From: an uncultured Prevotellaceae bacterium
Lineage (GTDB): Bacteria; Bacteroidota; Bacteroidia; Bacteroidales; Bacteroidaceae
DNA: 47,513 nt
Assembly: GCA_902770845.1 (NCBI GenBank)
Contig: CACXUV010000006.1
Location: 1-47,513, forward strand
Direction: 5' to 3'
A program made the translations under genes and the position numbers. The notes beneath the pieces are model-generated. The model did not search any database. It saw only the letters and a program-made list of their open reading frames with translations, and had not been told where the DNA came from. Below, piece by piece: positions 1 to 8,325 of this stretch. Positions within the stretch are counted from its first letter, which is position 1, and every line of letters begins with the position of its first letter.

Positions 1-167
1 TGTGAAGTTGAATTTTGCAACACGCTGTAAATCAGAGATATGCGCAAACCCCTCCAATACTCGCATATTTGCAAGCGACTTTCAGTTTGGTGAATTCCGT
101 GCGATTCTCAGAGGGGGTGTTGTCAAGAAAATTCATAATCTGACTGGTCGGAAGATTCTACCTTACT

Positions 168-1187
168 TCAGAACTTCACTAGGATGCGGAACACCTTGCC
201 GGGGCTGTCGGCCCATTGCTGCATGGCAGCAGGAGCTTCCTCGGGAGTTACCTCGCGACTGATGAGGCGGTCGACGGGACATGTGCCGCGCTCCAAGTAG
301 TGAATGACTGCACGGAAATCGCTGGGCTGAGCATTGCGCGAACCACGAATGTCGAGCTCCTTCTGAACGAAATACTTTGTCTGGAACGACACCTCGGTCT
401 TGGCATAGCCGATGCAGATGACGCGACCGGTGAAGGCCACCTCATCGACCGCCATCTGATAGGTGGAACTGCTGCCCACGGCCTCGATGACCACATCGGG
501 ACCGAAGCCACTGGTCATTTCACGCAGGCGGGCATGCACATCCTCGGTGCGGGTGTTGATAGTGTAGCTGGCACCCATTTCGCGGGCCAGGGATAGTTTT
601 TCGTCGTCGATGTCGGCAGCCACGACGGTAGCGCCGCGTTGTGCGGAGCGCACCACGGCACCCATGCCCACCATGCCGCAGCCAATGACCAACACCACAT
701 CGATGTCGGTTACCTGTGCGCGGCTCACGGCATGGAAGCCCACGCTCATGGGCTCCACCAGGGCGCATACCTTCGGCGTGAGCAGTCCGGCTGGAATCAC
801 CTTCTCCCATGGCAACGTGATATATTCTTTCATGGCACCGTTGCGCTGCACACCCAGCGTCTCGTTGTGCTGACAGGCGTTGACACGCTGGTTGCGGCAG
901 GAGGCACACTTGCCGCAGTTGGTGTAGGGATTGCAGGTGACCACCATGCCAGGCTTCAGGCCTTCGGGCACGTCGGAGCCCACAGCCTCGATGACAGCTC
1001 CCACCTCATGACCGGGAATCACGGGGTTCAGCGCCATTGTGTTGCGCCCCATGAAGGTGTTGATGTCGCTTCCGCAGAAGCCCACGTAGTGCAGCTTCAG
1101 CAGAATTTCGCCTGGTCCGGGAGCTTGTGGTCTTTCAACTTCGATGATGTTCAGTTGCTGTGAATGTGTGATTTGAATAGCTTTCAT
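168..1187 (-). CDS. Zinc-dependent medium-chain alcohol dehydrogenase, possible L-galactonate dehydrogenase
   Basis: A complete 339-residue cytoplasmic MDR dehydrogenase. The catalytic zinc site shows C38 (GFCGSD) and H60-E61 (GHE). The structural zinc lobe shows C91, C94, C97 and C105, and a Rossmann glycine motif (VIGCGMVGMG) begins near residue 168. The segment GSRNAQPSDF resembles the GSRNATPEDF segment I recall from Escherichia coli L-galactonate 5-dehydrogenase (LgoD/YjjN), which oxidises L-galactonate to D-tagaturonate. That fits the L-galactose dehydrogenase-like reductase and putative lactonase at 10942-12764. The gene is divergent from the sugar porter at 1372 and has a near-perfect promoter at 1237-1267. 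The family is certain; the substrate is inferred from context and could be another polyol or sugar acid, such as L-fuconate or L-idonate. Confidence 0.85.
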   Translation of the reverse strand: MKAIQITHSQQLNIIEVERPQAPGPGEILLKLHYVGFCGSDINTFMGRNTMALNPVIPGHEVGAVIEAVGSDVPEGLKPGMVVTCNPYTNCGKCASCRNQRVNACQHNETLGVQRNGAMKEYITLPWEKVIPAGLLTPKVCALVEPMSVGFHAVSRAQVTDIDVVLVIGCGMVGMGAVVRSAQRGATVVAADIDDEKLSLAREMGASYTINTRTEDVHARLREMTSGFGPDVVIEAVGSSSTYQMAVDEVAFTGRVICIGYAKTEVSFQTKYFVQKELDIRGSRNAQPSDFRAVIHYLERGTCPVDRLISREVTPEEAPAAMQQWADSPGKVFRILVKF

Positions 1188-1236
1188 TTTTATTATAAAG
1201 GTTAAGTTTCGACTTGGGGTTCAACCGTCTTGGCGG

Positions 1237-1267
1237 CAAAGTTATGCAATTAAATCTAAATGGCAAA
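1237..1267 (-). promoter_or_regulatory. Bacteroidota-type promoter for the zinc dehydrogenase
   Basis: On the minus strand TTTG (1264-1267) is followed by a 19-nt spacer and TAACTTTG (1237-1244). This matches the Bacteroidota -33 TTTG and -7 TAnnTTTG boxes. It predicts a transcription start near 1230 and a leader of about 40 nt before the ATG at 1187. Confidence 0.7.
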
Positions 1268-1290
1268 GAAAAGAGGTGAAAATGTCTGTA

Positions 1291-1339
1291 TTCTTTTCAC
1301 TTCTTTTCATACGCATGTGACAAAAAAGTTGTATTTTTG
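1291..1339 (+). promoter_or_regulatory. Probable promoter and upstream tandem repeat for the sugar porter operon
   Basis: TATTTTTG at 1332-1339 fits the Bacteroidota -7 box. The -33 region is weaker, with TTTC at 1305-1308 and a 23-nt spacer. Two tandem near-identical decamers, TTCTTTTCAC and TTCTTTTCAT (1291-1310), overlap the -33 position. A poor -33 box plus a direct repeat suggests an activator-dependent promoter, perhaps under the HTCS encoded at 12778-16719. The activator link is inference. Confidence 0.5.
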
Positions 1340-1371
1340 CACACGAAATCCTTAACTAAAGACAGAAAACA

Positions 1372-2697
1372 ATGCAAGCATTCAGCAAGAAGTACGTATA
1401 TTTCATTTGCTTTGTCTCGGCCATGGGCGGGTTGCTCTTTGGCTACGACTGGGTGGTGATAGGCGGTGCAAAGCCTTTCTACGAACTGTTTTTCGGCATT
1501 AGCGAACAGCCGCTGATGCAGGGTGTGGCCATGACAACGGCTTTGGTGGGCTGTCTGGTGGGAGCCATGGTGGCGGGGGTCGCTGCCGACCGCTGGGGGC
1601 GCAAGCCGCTGCTCATGGTGTCGGCGCTGCTGTTCACCGTGTCGGCCATTGCCACTGGGTTGTTCAGCGATTTCACCTTATTTAATATAGCACGCTTCGT
1701 GGGCGGAGTGGGCATAGGTGTGGCTTCGGCCATGGCCCCCATGTATATAGCCGAAGTAAGCCCTGCCCAGATTCGCGGTCGGATGGTGAGCATGAACCAA
1801 ATGACCATTGTGCTGGGCATTCTGGCCGCCCAGATTGTGAACATGCTGCTGGCTCGCGACACATCGGTGAGCGAGAACATGGCCTGGAACGTGGCTTGGG
1901 GCTGGCGATGGATGTTCTGGGCCGAAACGCTGCCTGCTGGTGTGTTCCTGTTCATGAGTTTCTTTATTCAGGAGAGTCCGGTGTTCTTAAATATAAAAAG
2001 AGGTGAAAGGAAAGATGTGGGAGGAAGAAGGGTAGATGGTGAAAGATTGGCTCATTCCCCTAACCTATCGGTTCTTGTCACAAAAAAATACCGTCGCGTG
2101 CTGCTCTTGGGGCTGGTCATAGCTGTGTTTCAGCAGTGGTGTGGCACCAACGTTATCTTCAACTATGCCCAGGAAATCTTTGTCGGGGCAGGCTTTGATG
2201 TCGATGGAATGTTCATCAACATCGTCATTACTGGCATTGCCAATGTGGCGTTTACATTTGTGGCGCTCTACACAATTGAGAAGTGGGGTCGTCGCACGCT
2301 GATGCTGATTGGTGCAGGCGGTTTGGGACTGATCTATCTGACACTGGGTGCCTGTTACTTCATGCACATGACGGGCTTTGCCATGGTGGCGCTGGTGGTG
2401 ACTGCCATTTCTGTCTATGCCATGACACTGGGCCCTGTCACCTGGACGCTGTTGGCCGAGATATTTCCCAACCGTGTGCGTGGCGTGGCCATGGCCACCT
2501 GCACCTTTGCCCTGTGGGTGGGCTGCTGCACACTCACGTTCTCCTTTCCTTCGATGAACGCGGCACTGGGCAGCAGTGGCACGTTCTGGGTCTACTCCGC
2601 CATCTGCGTGGCAGCCTTTGTGTTTCTCTATCGAAACTGTCCTGAGACAAAAGGAAAGAGTCTGGAACAGCTGGAAAAAGAATTGGTGAATCAGTAA
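1372..2697 (+). CDS. MFS sugar porter (XylE/GLUT-like sugar:H+ symporter)
   Basis: A 441-residue inner-membrane transporter of the sugar porter family. Family signatures are visible: GGLLFGYDWVVIGG in the first membrane helix, DRWGRKPLL in loop 2-3, FQQWCGTN in helix 7, EKWGRRTL in loop 8-9 and PETKGKSLEQLE at the C terminus. About twelve hydrophobic segments are present. The central cytoplasmic loop (about residues 205-240) is short and purine-rich in its DNA, with the low-similarity stretch GERKDVGGRRVDGERLAHSP. It is the first gene of the plus-strand operon, 17 nt before the GH35 start. It probably imports the monosaccharide or short oligosaccharide released by the downstream enzymes. The context favours L-galactose, galactose or xylose, but the sequence does not decide. 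Confidence 0.92.
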   Translation: MQAFSKKYVYFICFVSAMGGLLFGYDWVVIGGAKPFYELFFGISEQPLMQGVAMTTALVGCLVGAMVAGVAADRWGRKPLLMVSALLFTVSAIATGLFSDFTLFNIARFVGGVGIGVASAMAPMYIAEVSPAQIRGRMVSMNQMTIVLGILAAQIVNMLLARDTSVSENMAWNVAWGWRWMFWAETLPAGVFLFMSFFIQESPVFLNIKRGERKDVGGRRVDGERLAHSPNLSVLVTKKYRRVLLLGLVIAVFQQWCGTNVIFNYAQEIFVGAGFDVDGMFINIVITGIANVAFTFVALYTIEKWGRRTLMLIGAGGLGLIYLTLGACYFMHMTGFAMVALVVTAISVYAMTLGPVTWTLLAEIFPNRVRGVAMATCTFALWVGCCTLTFSFPSMNAALGSSGTFWVYSAICVAAFVFLYRNCPETKGKSLEQLEKELVNQ

Positions 2698-2714
2698 TCT
2701 TTTTTGTGTGCGAT

Positions 2715-4754
2715 ATGATAAGAAAAATGTGTTTTTGCTTGGCTCTGCTGGGCATGGTGAGTGGGACGGCATCGGCTGCCGACTTTGGTAAGGAAGTGAA
2801 GTGGGACAGTCAGAGTCTCATCATAGACGGCCACCGCGTTTGTCCTGTGATGGGCGAAGTGCACTACTCGCGCATTCCTGCCGAAGAGTGGGCCAGCGAG
2901 GTGCGGAAGATGAAAGAAGGAGGCGTCACCATCATTGCCACCTATGTTTTTTGGAACCATGTGGAGGACCGGGAAGGCATTTTCCGTTGGGACGGTCAGC
3001 GCGACTTGCGTCGTTTCCTCGAAGTGTGCCAGCAGCAGGAAATGCCCGTCGTTCTGCGGGTGGGGCCTTTCTGCCATGGCGAGGTGCGCAATGGCGGCAT
3101 TCCCGACTGGATGTTCGCCAAAGGATGTAAGCTGCGCTCACAGGACAAGGTGTTCCTGGGTTATGTAGACAAGCTCTACAGGCAAATATATTCTCAGATT
3201 ATTGGGCTGCAGTGGAAAGACCACGGTCCAATCATTGCCTGTCAGTTCGACAATGAGTACCGTGGCAGCGGCGACTATCTCATGGCACTGAAGAAAATGG
3301 CGTTGGCCATTGGCTTCGAGCTGCCTTTCTACACCCGTACGGGCTGGCCAGAACTGTCGAAGCCCGTGCCCTTCGGCGAACTGCTGCCCCTTTATGGCGA
3401 CTATGCCGACGGCTTTTGGGACAAGAGCATTGAGCCAACGGCAGGCAACTACTACAAGGCATTCAATTTCAAGGGCTTTCGCTCGTCGACCGCTATCGGA
3501 ACCGATCTGCTGGGCAAGCAGGAGGAAAAGATCAACAAGGGCGACGAAGCCTACCCCTACTTCACCTGCGAACTGGGTGGTGGTATGGCTACGGCCTATC
3601 ATCGGCGACCCTACATTTACCCCGAAGACACTTACTCCATGGCGCTTGTGAAACTTGGTAGCGGTTCCAACCTGCTGGGCTACTACATGTATCATGGTGG
3701 CACCAACCCCGAGAGCACCACGGGCATCACCCTGAACGAAACGCAGCGCACACTGGGCACGGCCAACAACGACCTGCCTGTGAAGACCTATGACTTCCAG
3801 GCTCCGCTGGGCGAGTTCGGTCAACCCTATCCGCAGTACTACATGTTGCGCCCCCTGCACCTCTTCATGCACGACTGGGCTGAGACCTTGACCCAGATGG
3901 AAGCTTCGTTTCCAGTTTCGCAAGACCTGAAGAAAGGAGAGGATGGGGCTTTGCGCTGGGCCATACGTTCGCAGGCCGACAGCGGTTTCATATTCGTGAA
4001 CAACTATGAGCGCCTGCAAAACCTCTCGGCCAAGAAAGATGTTCAGCTTCAGGCATGTGGCATCAGTTTTCCGAAAATGACGATACCTGCCAAGTGCATG
4101 GCCATCTTCCCCGTGGGAATCGCTGGTCTGCGTTATGCCACGGCGCAACTGGTGGCCCGTCGTGATGGTCGCATCTTCATGATGCAAGTAGACGGCGTTC
4201 CCACCACCATTGCGTTGCAGAATGGGAAAACACTGCGGGGCGTGAAGCCACGGGGAATGGAGAAGCCCGTGTACAAGAACATCTATCTGCTCACCCGCAG
4301 TCAGGCAGAGCACCTGTTTCTTGATGAGACTGCAAAAACACCATCGGCACCCCTCAACGTAGGTTGCCAAAAGTTGAGTGAGGCAGGGCCCTTGCGTGCC
4401 ATTGTGAAAGGAAAAGCCAAGGTGGCAGAAGCACCAACGGAGGAAGACTGGCAACAGGCTGCTGTCTATAAGATTCTGCTTCCCCTCTCTTTGGAGAACA
4501 CAGGAGAAAGACACCTGCTCAGCATCGAGTATCAAGGTGACTGCGCACGCTTGTATGCCAACGGAAAACTCGTTGCCGACAACTTTCAGTATGGCCGTCC
4601 GTTCCTCTACGGCTTATGGCGTTTGCCTGAAGGATGTCATGAACTGGAGTTGCGCATTCTGCCCATGCAGGACGGTGCTCCCATTTATCTGCCCACCGAG
4701 GCAGACAAGACGCCTGGCGAGCGAGTGAAAAGTATTAGCGTCGTGAGAGAGTGA
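2715..4754 (+). CDS. GH35 family beta-galactosidase-like glycoside hydrolase, secreted
   Basis: About 679 residues from the ATG at 2715; a GTG at 2706 is in frame but less likely. The Sec signal peptide is MIRKMCFCLALLGMVSGTASA, so the enzyme is probably periplasmic. The N-terminal TIM barrel shows the GH35 features YVFWNHVEDREG and LRVGPFCHGEV. The acid/base is predicted as E181 in QFDNEYRG, and the nucleophile as E286 in FTCELGGGM. Both surroundings differ from the usual ENEYG and EFxxGW forms, so linkage and substrate may differ from a standard beta-galactosidase. The C-terminal part (about 560-679) looks like a beta jelly roll. The gene lies between the sugar porter and the DUF5107-TPR gene. 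The retaining clan A fold is well supported; D-galactose specificity is inferred. Confidence 0.85.
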   Translation: MIRKMCFCLALLGMVSGTASAADFGKEVKWDSQSLIIDGHRVCPVMGEVHYSRIPAEEWASEVRKMKEGGVTIIATYVFWNHVEDREGIFRWDGQRDLRRFLEVCQQQEMPVVLRVGPFCHGEVRNGGIPDWMFAKGCKLRSQDKVFLGYVDKLYRQIYSQIIGLQWKDHGPIIACQFDNEYRGSGDYLMALKKMALAIGFELPFYTRTGWPELSKPVPFGELLPLYGDYADGFWDKSIEPTAGNYYKAFNFKGFRSSTAIGTDLLGKQEEKINKGDEAYPYFTCELGGGMATAYHRRPYIYPEDTYSMALVKLGSGSNLLGYYMYHGGTNPESTTGITLNETQRTLGTANNDLPVKTYDFQAPLGEFGQPYPQYYMLRPLHLFMHDWAETLTQMEASFPVSQDLKKGEDGALRWAIRSQADSGFIFVNNYERLQNLSAKKDVQLQACGISFPKMTIPAKCMAIFPVGIAGLRYATAQLVARRDGRIFMMQVDGVPTTIALQNGKTLRGVKPRGMEKPVYKNIYLLTRSQAEHLFLDETAKTPSAPLNVGCQKLSEAGPLRAIVKGKAKVAEAPTEEDWQQAAVYKILLPLSLENTGERHLLSIEYQGDCARLYANGKLVADNFQYGRPFLYGLWRLPEGCHELELRILPMQDGAPIYLPTEADKTPGERVKSISVVRE

Positions 4755-4803
4755 GTCTTCATAATCCCATTTTTAGAATCTACCTAAAACAGGAAATAAA
4801 CGT

Positions 4804-7800
4804 ATGGTAAAAGCTTGGAGAGAACTGGTGACGATTCCCACCTACGAGGTGGGCAAGCCAGAGAAAAATCCGATGTTTCTGGAGAAACGAGTGTATCAGG
4901 GATCGAGTGGGGTGGTGTATCCTTACCCCGTGATTGAGTCAATCAGCAACGAGAAGGTGAATCAGGACTATCAGGCCATTTGGCTGGAAAACGAATACAT
5001 CTTGGTGATGGTGTTGCCAGAATTGGGCGGTCGCATACAGATGGCCTACGACAAGATAAAGCAGCGCCACTTTGTTTACTATAACCACGTGGTGAAGCCC
5101 GCTTTGGTGGGCTTGGCTGGCCCGTGGATTAGTGGTGGCATTGAGTTCAACTGGCCGCAGCATCACCGTCCGTCGACCTTCATGCCCGTCGATTCAACCA
5201 TCGTAGAGAATGAAGACGGCTCTGTAACGGTGTGGGTGAATGAGATGGAGCGCATGTTCCACCAAAAGGGGGCGGCTGGCTTTACCTTGCGTCCAGGCTG
5301 TGCCTATCTGGAAATTCAGGGGCGTGTGAGCAATCGCACACCGTTGCCGCAGACTTTCCTTTGGTGGGCCAATCCGGCCGTAGAGGTGAACGATGCCTAT
5401 CAGAGCGTGTTTCCGCCCGATGTGAATGCCGTGTTCGACCATGGCAAACGGGCCGTGTCATCGTTTCCCATTGCCACGGGCACCTATTATAAAATGGACT
5501 ATTCGGCAGGTGTCGATATTTCAAACTACAAGAACATTTATGTTCCAACGAGCTACATGGCCGTGAATTCAAAGTATAATTTTGAGGGAGGCTATGAAAA
5601 CGACACCCATGGTGGTATGCTGCATGTGGCCAGTCACCTTTTTTCACCAGGCAAGAAACAGTGGACGTGGGGTAATGGCGACTTTGGAAGGGCGTGGGAC
5701 CGCAACTTGACCGACGAGGTTGTTCAAGATTCAGTGTCCAGAGTTCGGCATTGCGGACGAGACACAGCGCAGTCCAACGATGAGCGATGCACTGTGAACG
5801 CTGAACTGAGAGAGGGCTTCCGCCCCTACATCGAACTGATGGCGGGCGTTTATACTGAGAACCAGCCCGACTTCACATGGCTGATGCCTTATGAGGAAAA
5901 ACAATTTGTGCAGTACTTCATGCCCTACCGTGAGATTGGCATGGTGAAGCAGGCTACAAAGGACTTTGTGATGAATATAGAAGAGGTCGGCGAAGGACAG
6001 TTGGTGCTGAAGGTGCTGGCCACATCGAGGCAGACTGTCCGCCTGATGCTGCGCAACAAGCTGAAGGCCGAATCCTATTATGAAAAAACGCTGACCCTGA
6101 CGCCCGAAGAGGTGCTGATGGAAGAGATTGATGCGAAAGATGTCAAACAGGACGAACTCGTCTTTGCCATTTACAGGGAACCGGCTCTTCAGCGGTCAAA
6201 CAGCCAGTCACGCCTTGAAACCGTGCCCCTGCTCATGTGGGAAGCCGAGCCAGACGAGATACGGCCTATTCCCGATGCTGCCGAGGCAGCCCTTTCGCCC
6301 ACAGACACCAAGACCAACGATCAACTCTATCTGACAGGTCTTCACCTTGAGCAATACCGTCATGCCACATGGTCGGCCCTCGATTATTATGAAGAGGCAC
6401 TGCGTCGCGATCCCAATGATGTGCGCTGTCTGAACCAGACGGGACTGTGGTATCTGCGACGTGGTCGTTTCGACAAAGCGGAGCCGTATCTGAGAAAAGC
6501 TGTTCGGATTTGGCAGAAGCGCAATCCCAATCCCTATGACGGCGAGGCACTTTTCAACCTTGCGCTTTGTCTGAAGTTTCAATGCCGTCAACAAGAATCT
6601 TATGAGCTTTTCTGGAAGTCCACATGGAACAAGGCGTGGGCAGATGCAGGCTACTTCGAAGCAGCTTGCATCAGTACAGCGCAGGGCCGCTATGCCGATG
6701 CTCTCGACGAATTGAACCGTTGCCTTGTCTTTAATAGCTGTAACCACAAGGCGCGTGCATTAAAACTCGCTGTGCTGCGTCTGGGTGGCGCATTAAGCAC
6801 GAAGCGTGACGACTGGATGGCGGAGTCGCTGCGACTCGACCGTTTCAACTATGGCATCCTTTATGAGCAATACCTGCTGACAAAGGACGAGAATGTGCTG
6901 AAGCAGATGGTGGAGATGATGCATGGCAACGTGTATAACTATCACGAACTGGCACTCGACTATGCACAGGCTGGCTTGTGGCAAGAGGCAGAACAGGTGC
7001 TGACCATTCCCGCCGTAGCCCAGGAGTTGCAGTCTGCTTCGCCCATGACACTTTATTATCTTGGTTGGTTCCAGTTCTGCCAGGGTCATGCCGATCAGGC
7101 TGCAGCTTGTTTCCGGCAGGCCGAGACAGTTTGTCCCGACTATTGTTTCCCAAACCGTTTGGAAGATGTGGTGGTGCTCTCGCTGGCCAAGGAGTTGAAT
7201 CCTGATGGAGCCCGTGCTCCTTACTACTTGGGCTGTCTCTATTATGACAAGCGGCAGTACGACGTGGCCATGGAGAACTGGGAGTTGTCGGCAAAGCTCG
7301 ATTCCAACTTCCCCACCGTGTGGCGCAATCTGGCGCTGGGGCGCTTCAACAAGCAGGCCCGTGAGCAGGAGGCTTTGGACTGCATGGAGCGTGCTTTCCG
7401 CCTCGACGAAAACGACGAGCGCACACTGATGGAGCTGGACCAGCTCTACAAGCGCTTGCATCGCTCACATGATGAGCGTTTGGCTTTCTTGCAGAAATAC
7501 CCGCAGCTCGTTCAGCGTCGCGACGACCTTGTGCTCGAAGAGATTACCTTGCTCAATCAGGTGGGACGCTACGATGAGGCTTTGCAAAAGCTTGATGCTC
7601 ACATTTTCCATCCCTGGGAAGGCGGTGAAGGCAAGGTGCCGACACAGTACCAGATTTGTCGTGTGGAACTGGCAAAGCAAGCGCTCACGAAGCATGAATA
7701 TGAGAGGGCTGTCAAACTGCTCAACGAATGCTTGGACTACCCCCACCATCTTGGCGAAGGCAAACTCTACGGAGCGCAGGAGAACGACTTCTACTATCTC

Positions 7801-8250
7801 CTTGGCATTGCCTTCGATGCACTTGGACAGAAGGAAAAGGCCCATGCGTGCTGGGAAGAAGCAACAAAGGGGCCACAGGAGCCTGCTGCTGCCATGTATT
7901 ACAATGATGCCAAGCCCGACAAGATTTTCTATCAGGGAATGGCGCTTCTGAAACTGGGACGCAAGGATGAGGCCAACGGACGCTTCTACAAGCTGATAAA
8001 CTATGGCAAGCAGCATGTGTTTGAAAAGCAAACAATGGACTACTTTGCCGTATCCTTGCCCGACCTGCTCATTTGGGACGACTCCTTGGACATGAAGAAC
8101 CTGATACACTGCAAGTACATGCTGGCCTTGGGCCACTATGGCATGGGCGACAAGAAGCACGCCGAGCACTACCTGAAAGAAGTGGAAGCACTCGACAACA
8201 ATCATCAGGGCATTCAGCAGTTCCGTTCGCTTATCAGTGCCGGACTGTAG
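4804..8250 (+). CDS. DUF5107 domain protein with C-terminal TPR array
   Basis: A 1148-residue protein with no signal peptide, so probably cytoplasmic. Residues about 20-420 form a DUF5107-type domain, including LPELGGRIQMAYD and GPWISGGIEFNWPQHH. To my knowledge this is a galactose-mutarotase-like beta-sandwich. Residues about 490-1140 are tetratricopeptide repeats (for example ALRRDPNDVRCLNQTGLWYL). Such proteins are often encoded beside sugar porters and hydrolases and may act on or sense the imported sugar; no activity can be assigned. Between LTDE and PYIELMAGVYTENQPDF there is an insertion of about 35 residues (near bases 5715-5822) that looks unlike the rest of the domain. The gene starts 49 nt after GH35 and ends 75 nt before GH3. 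Confidence 0.8.
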   Translation: MVKAWRELVTIPTYEVGKPEKNPMFLEKRVYQGSSGVVYPYPVIESISNEKVNQDYQAIWLENEYILVMVLPELGGRIQMAYDKIKQRHFVYYNHVVKPALVGLAGPWISGGIEFNWPQHHRPSTFMPVDSTIVENEDGSVTVWVNEMERMFHQKGAAGFTLRPGCAYLEIQGRVSNRTPLPQTFLWWANPAVEVNDAYQSVFPPDVNAVFDHGKRAVSSFPIATGTYYKMDYSAGVDISNYKNIYVPTSYMAVNSKYNFEGGYENDTHGGMLHVASHLFSPGKKQWTWGNGDFGRAWDRNLTDEVVQDSVSRVRHCGRDTAQSNDERCTVNAELREGFRPYIELMAGVYTENQPDFTWLMPYEEKQFVQYFMPYREIGMVKQATKDFVMNIEEVGEGQLVLKVLATSRQTVRLMLRNKLKAESYYEKTLTLTPEEVLMEEIDAKDVKQDELVFAIYREPALQRSNSQSRLETVPLLMWEAEPDEIRPIPDAAEAALSPTDTKTNDQLYLTGLHLEQYRHATWSALDYYEEALRRDPNDVRCLNQTGLWYLRRGRFDKAEPYLRKAVRIWQKRNPNPYDGEALFNLALCLKFQCRQQESYELFWKSTWNKAWADAGYFEAACISTAQGRYADALDELNRCLVFNSCNHKARALKLAVLRLGGALSTKRDDWMAESLRLDRFNYGILYEQYLLTKDENVLKQMVEMMHGNVYNYHELALDYAQAGLWQEAEQVLTIPAVAQELQSASPMTLYYLGWFQFCQGHADQAAACFRQAETVCPDYCFPNRLEDVVVLSLAKELNPDGARAPYYLGCLYYDKRQYDVAMENWELSAKLDSNFPTVWRNLALGRFNKQAREQEALDCMERAFRLDENDERTLMELDQLYKRLHRSHDERLAFLQKYPQLVQRRDDLVLEEITLLNQVGRYDEALQKLDAHIFHPWEGGEGKVPTQYQICRVELAKQALTKHEYERAVKLLNECLDYPHHLGEGKLYGAQENDFYYLLGIAFDALGQKEKAHACWEEATKGPQEPAAAMYYNDAKPDKIFYQGMALLKLGRKDEANGRFYKLINYGKQHVFEKQTMDYFAVSLPDLLIWDDSLDMKNLIHCKYMLALGHYGMGDKKHAEHYLKEVEALDNNHQGIQQFRSLISAGL

Positions 8251-8325
8251 GAGCAACACCGATGGCTTTATGTCGCTTCGCATGGATTACAAAATAGCTT
8301 TACATGGATATCAATACAGAAAAAG

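Noticed and set aside
32-136. Possible 34-codon minus-strand ORF and the plus-strand frame at 2-262
   Set aside because: Both are short, with no recognisable family and no supporting promoter or operon context at the window edge; I cannot support a gene.
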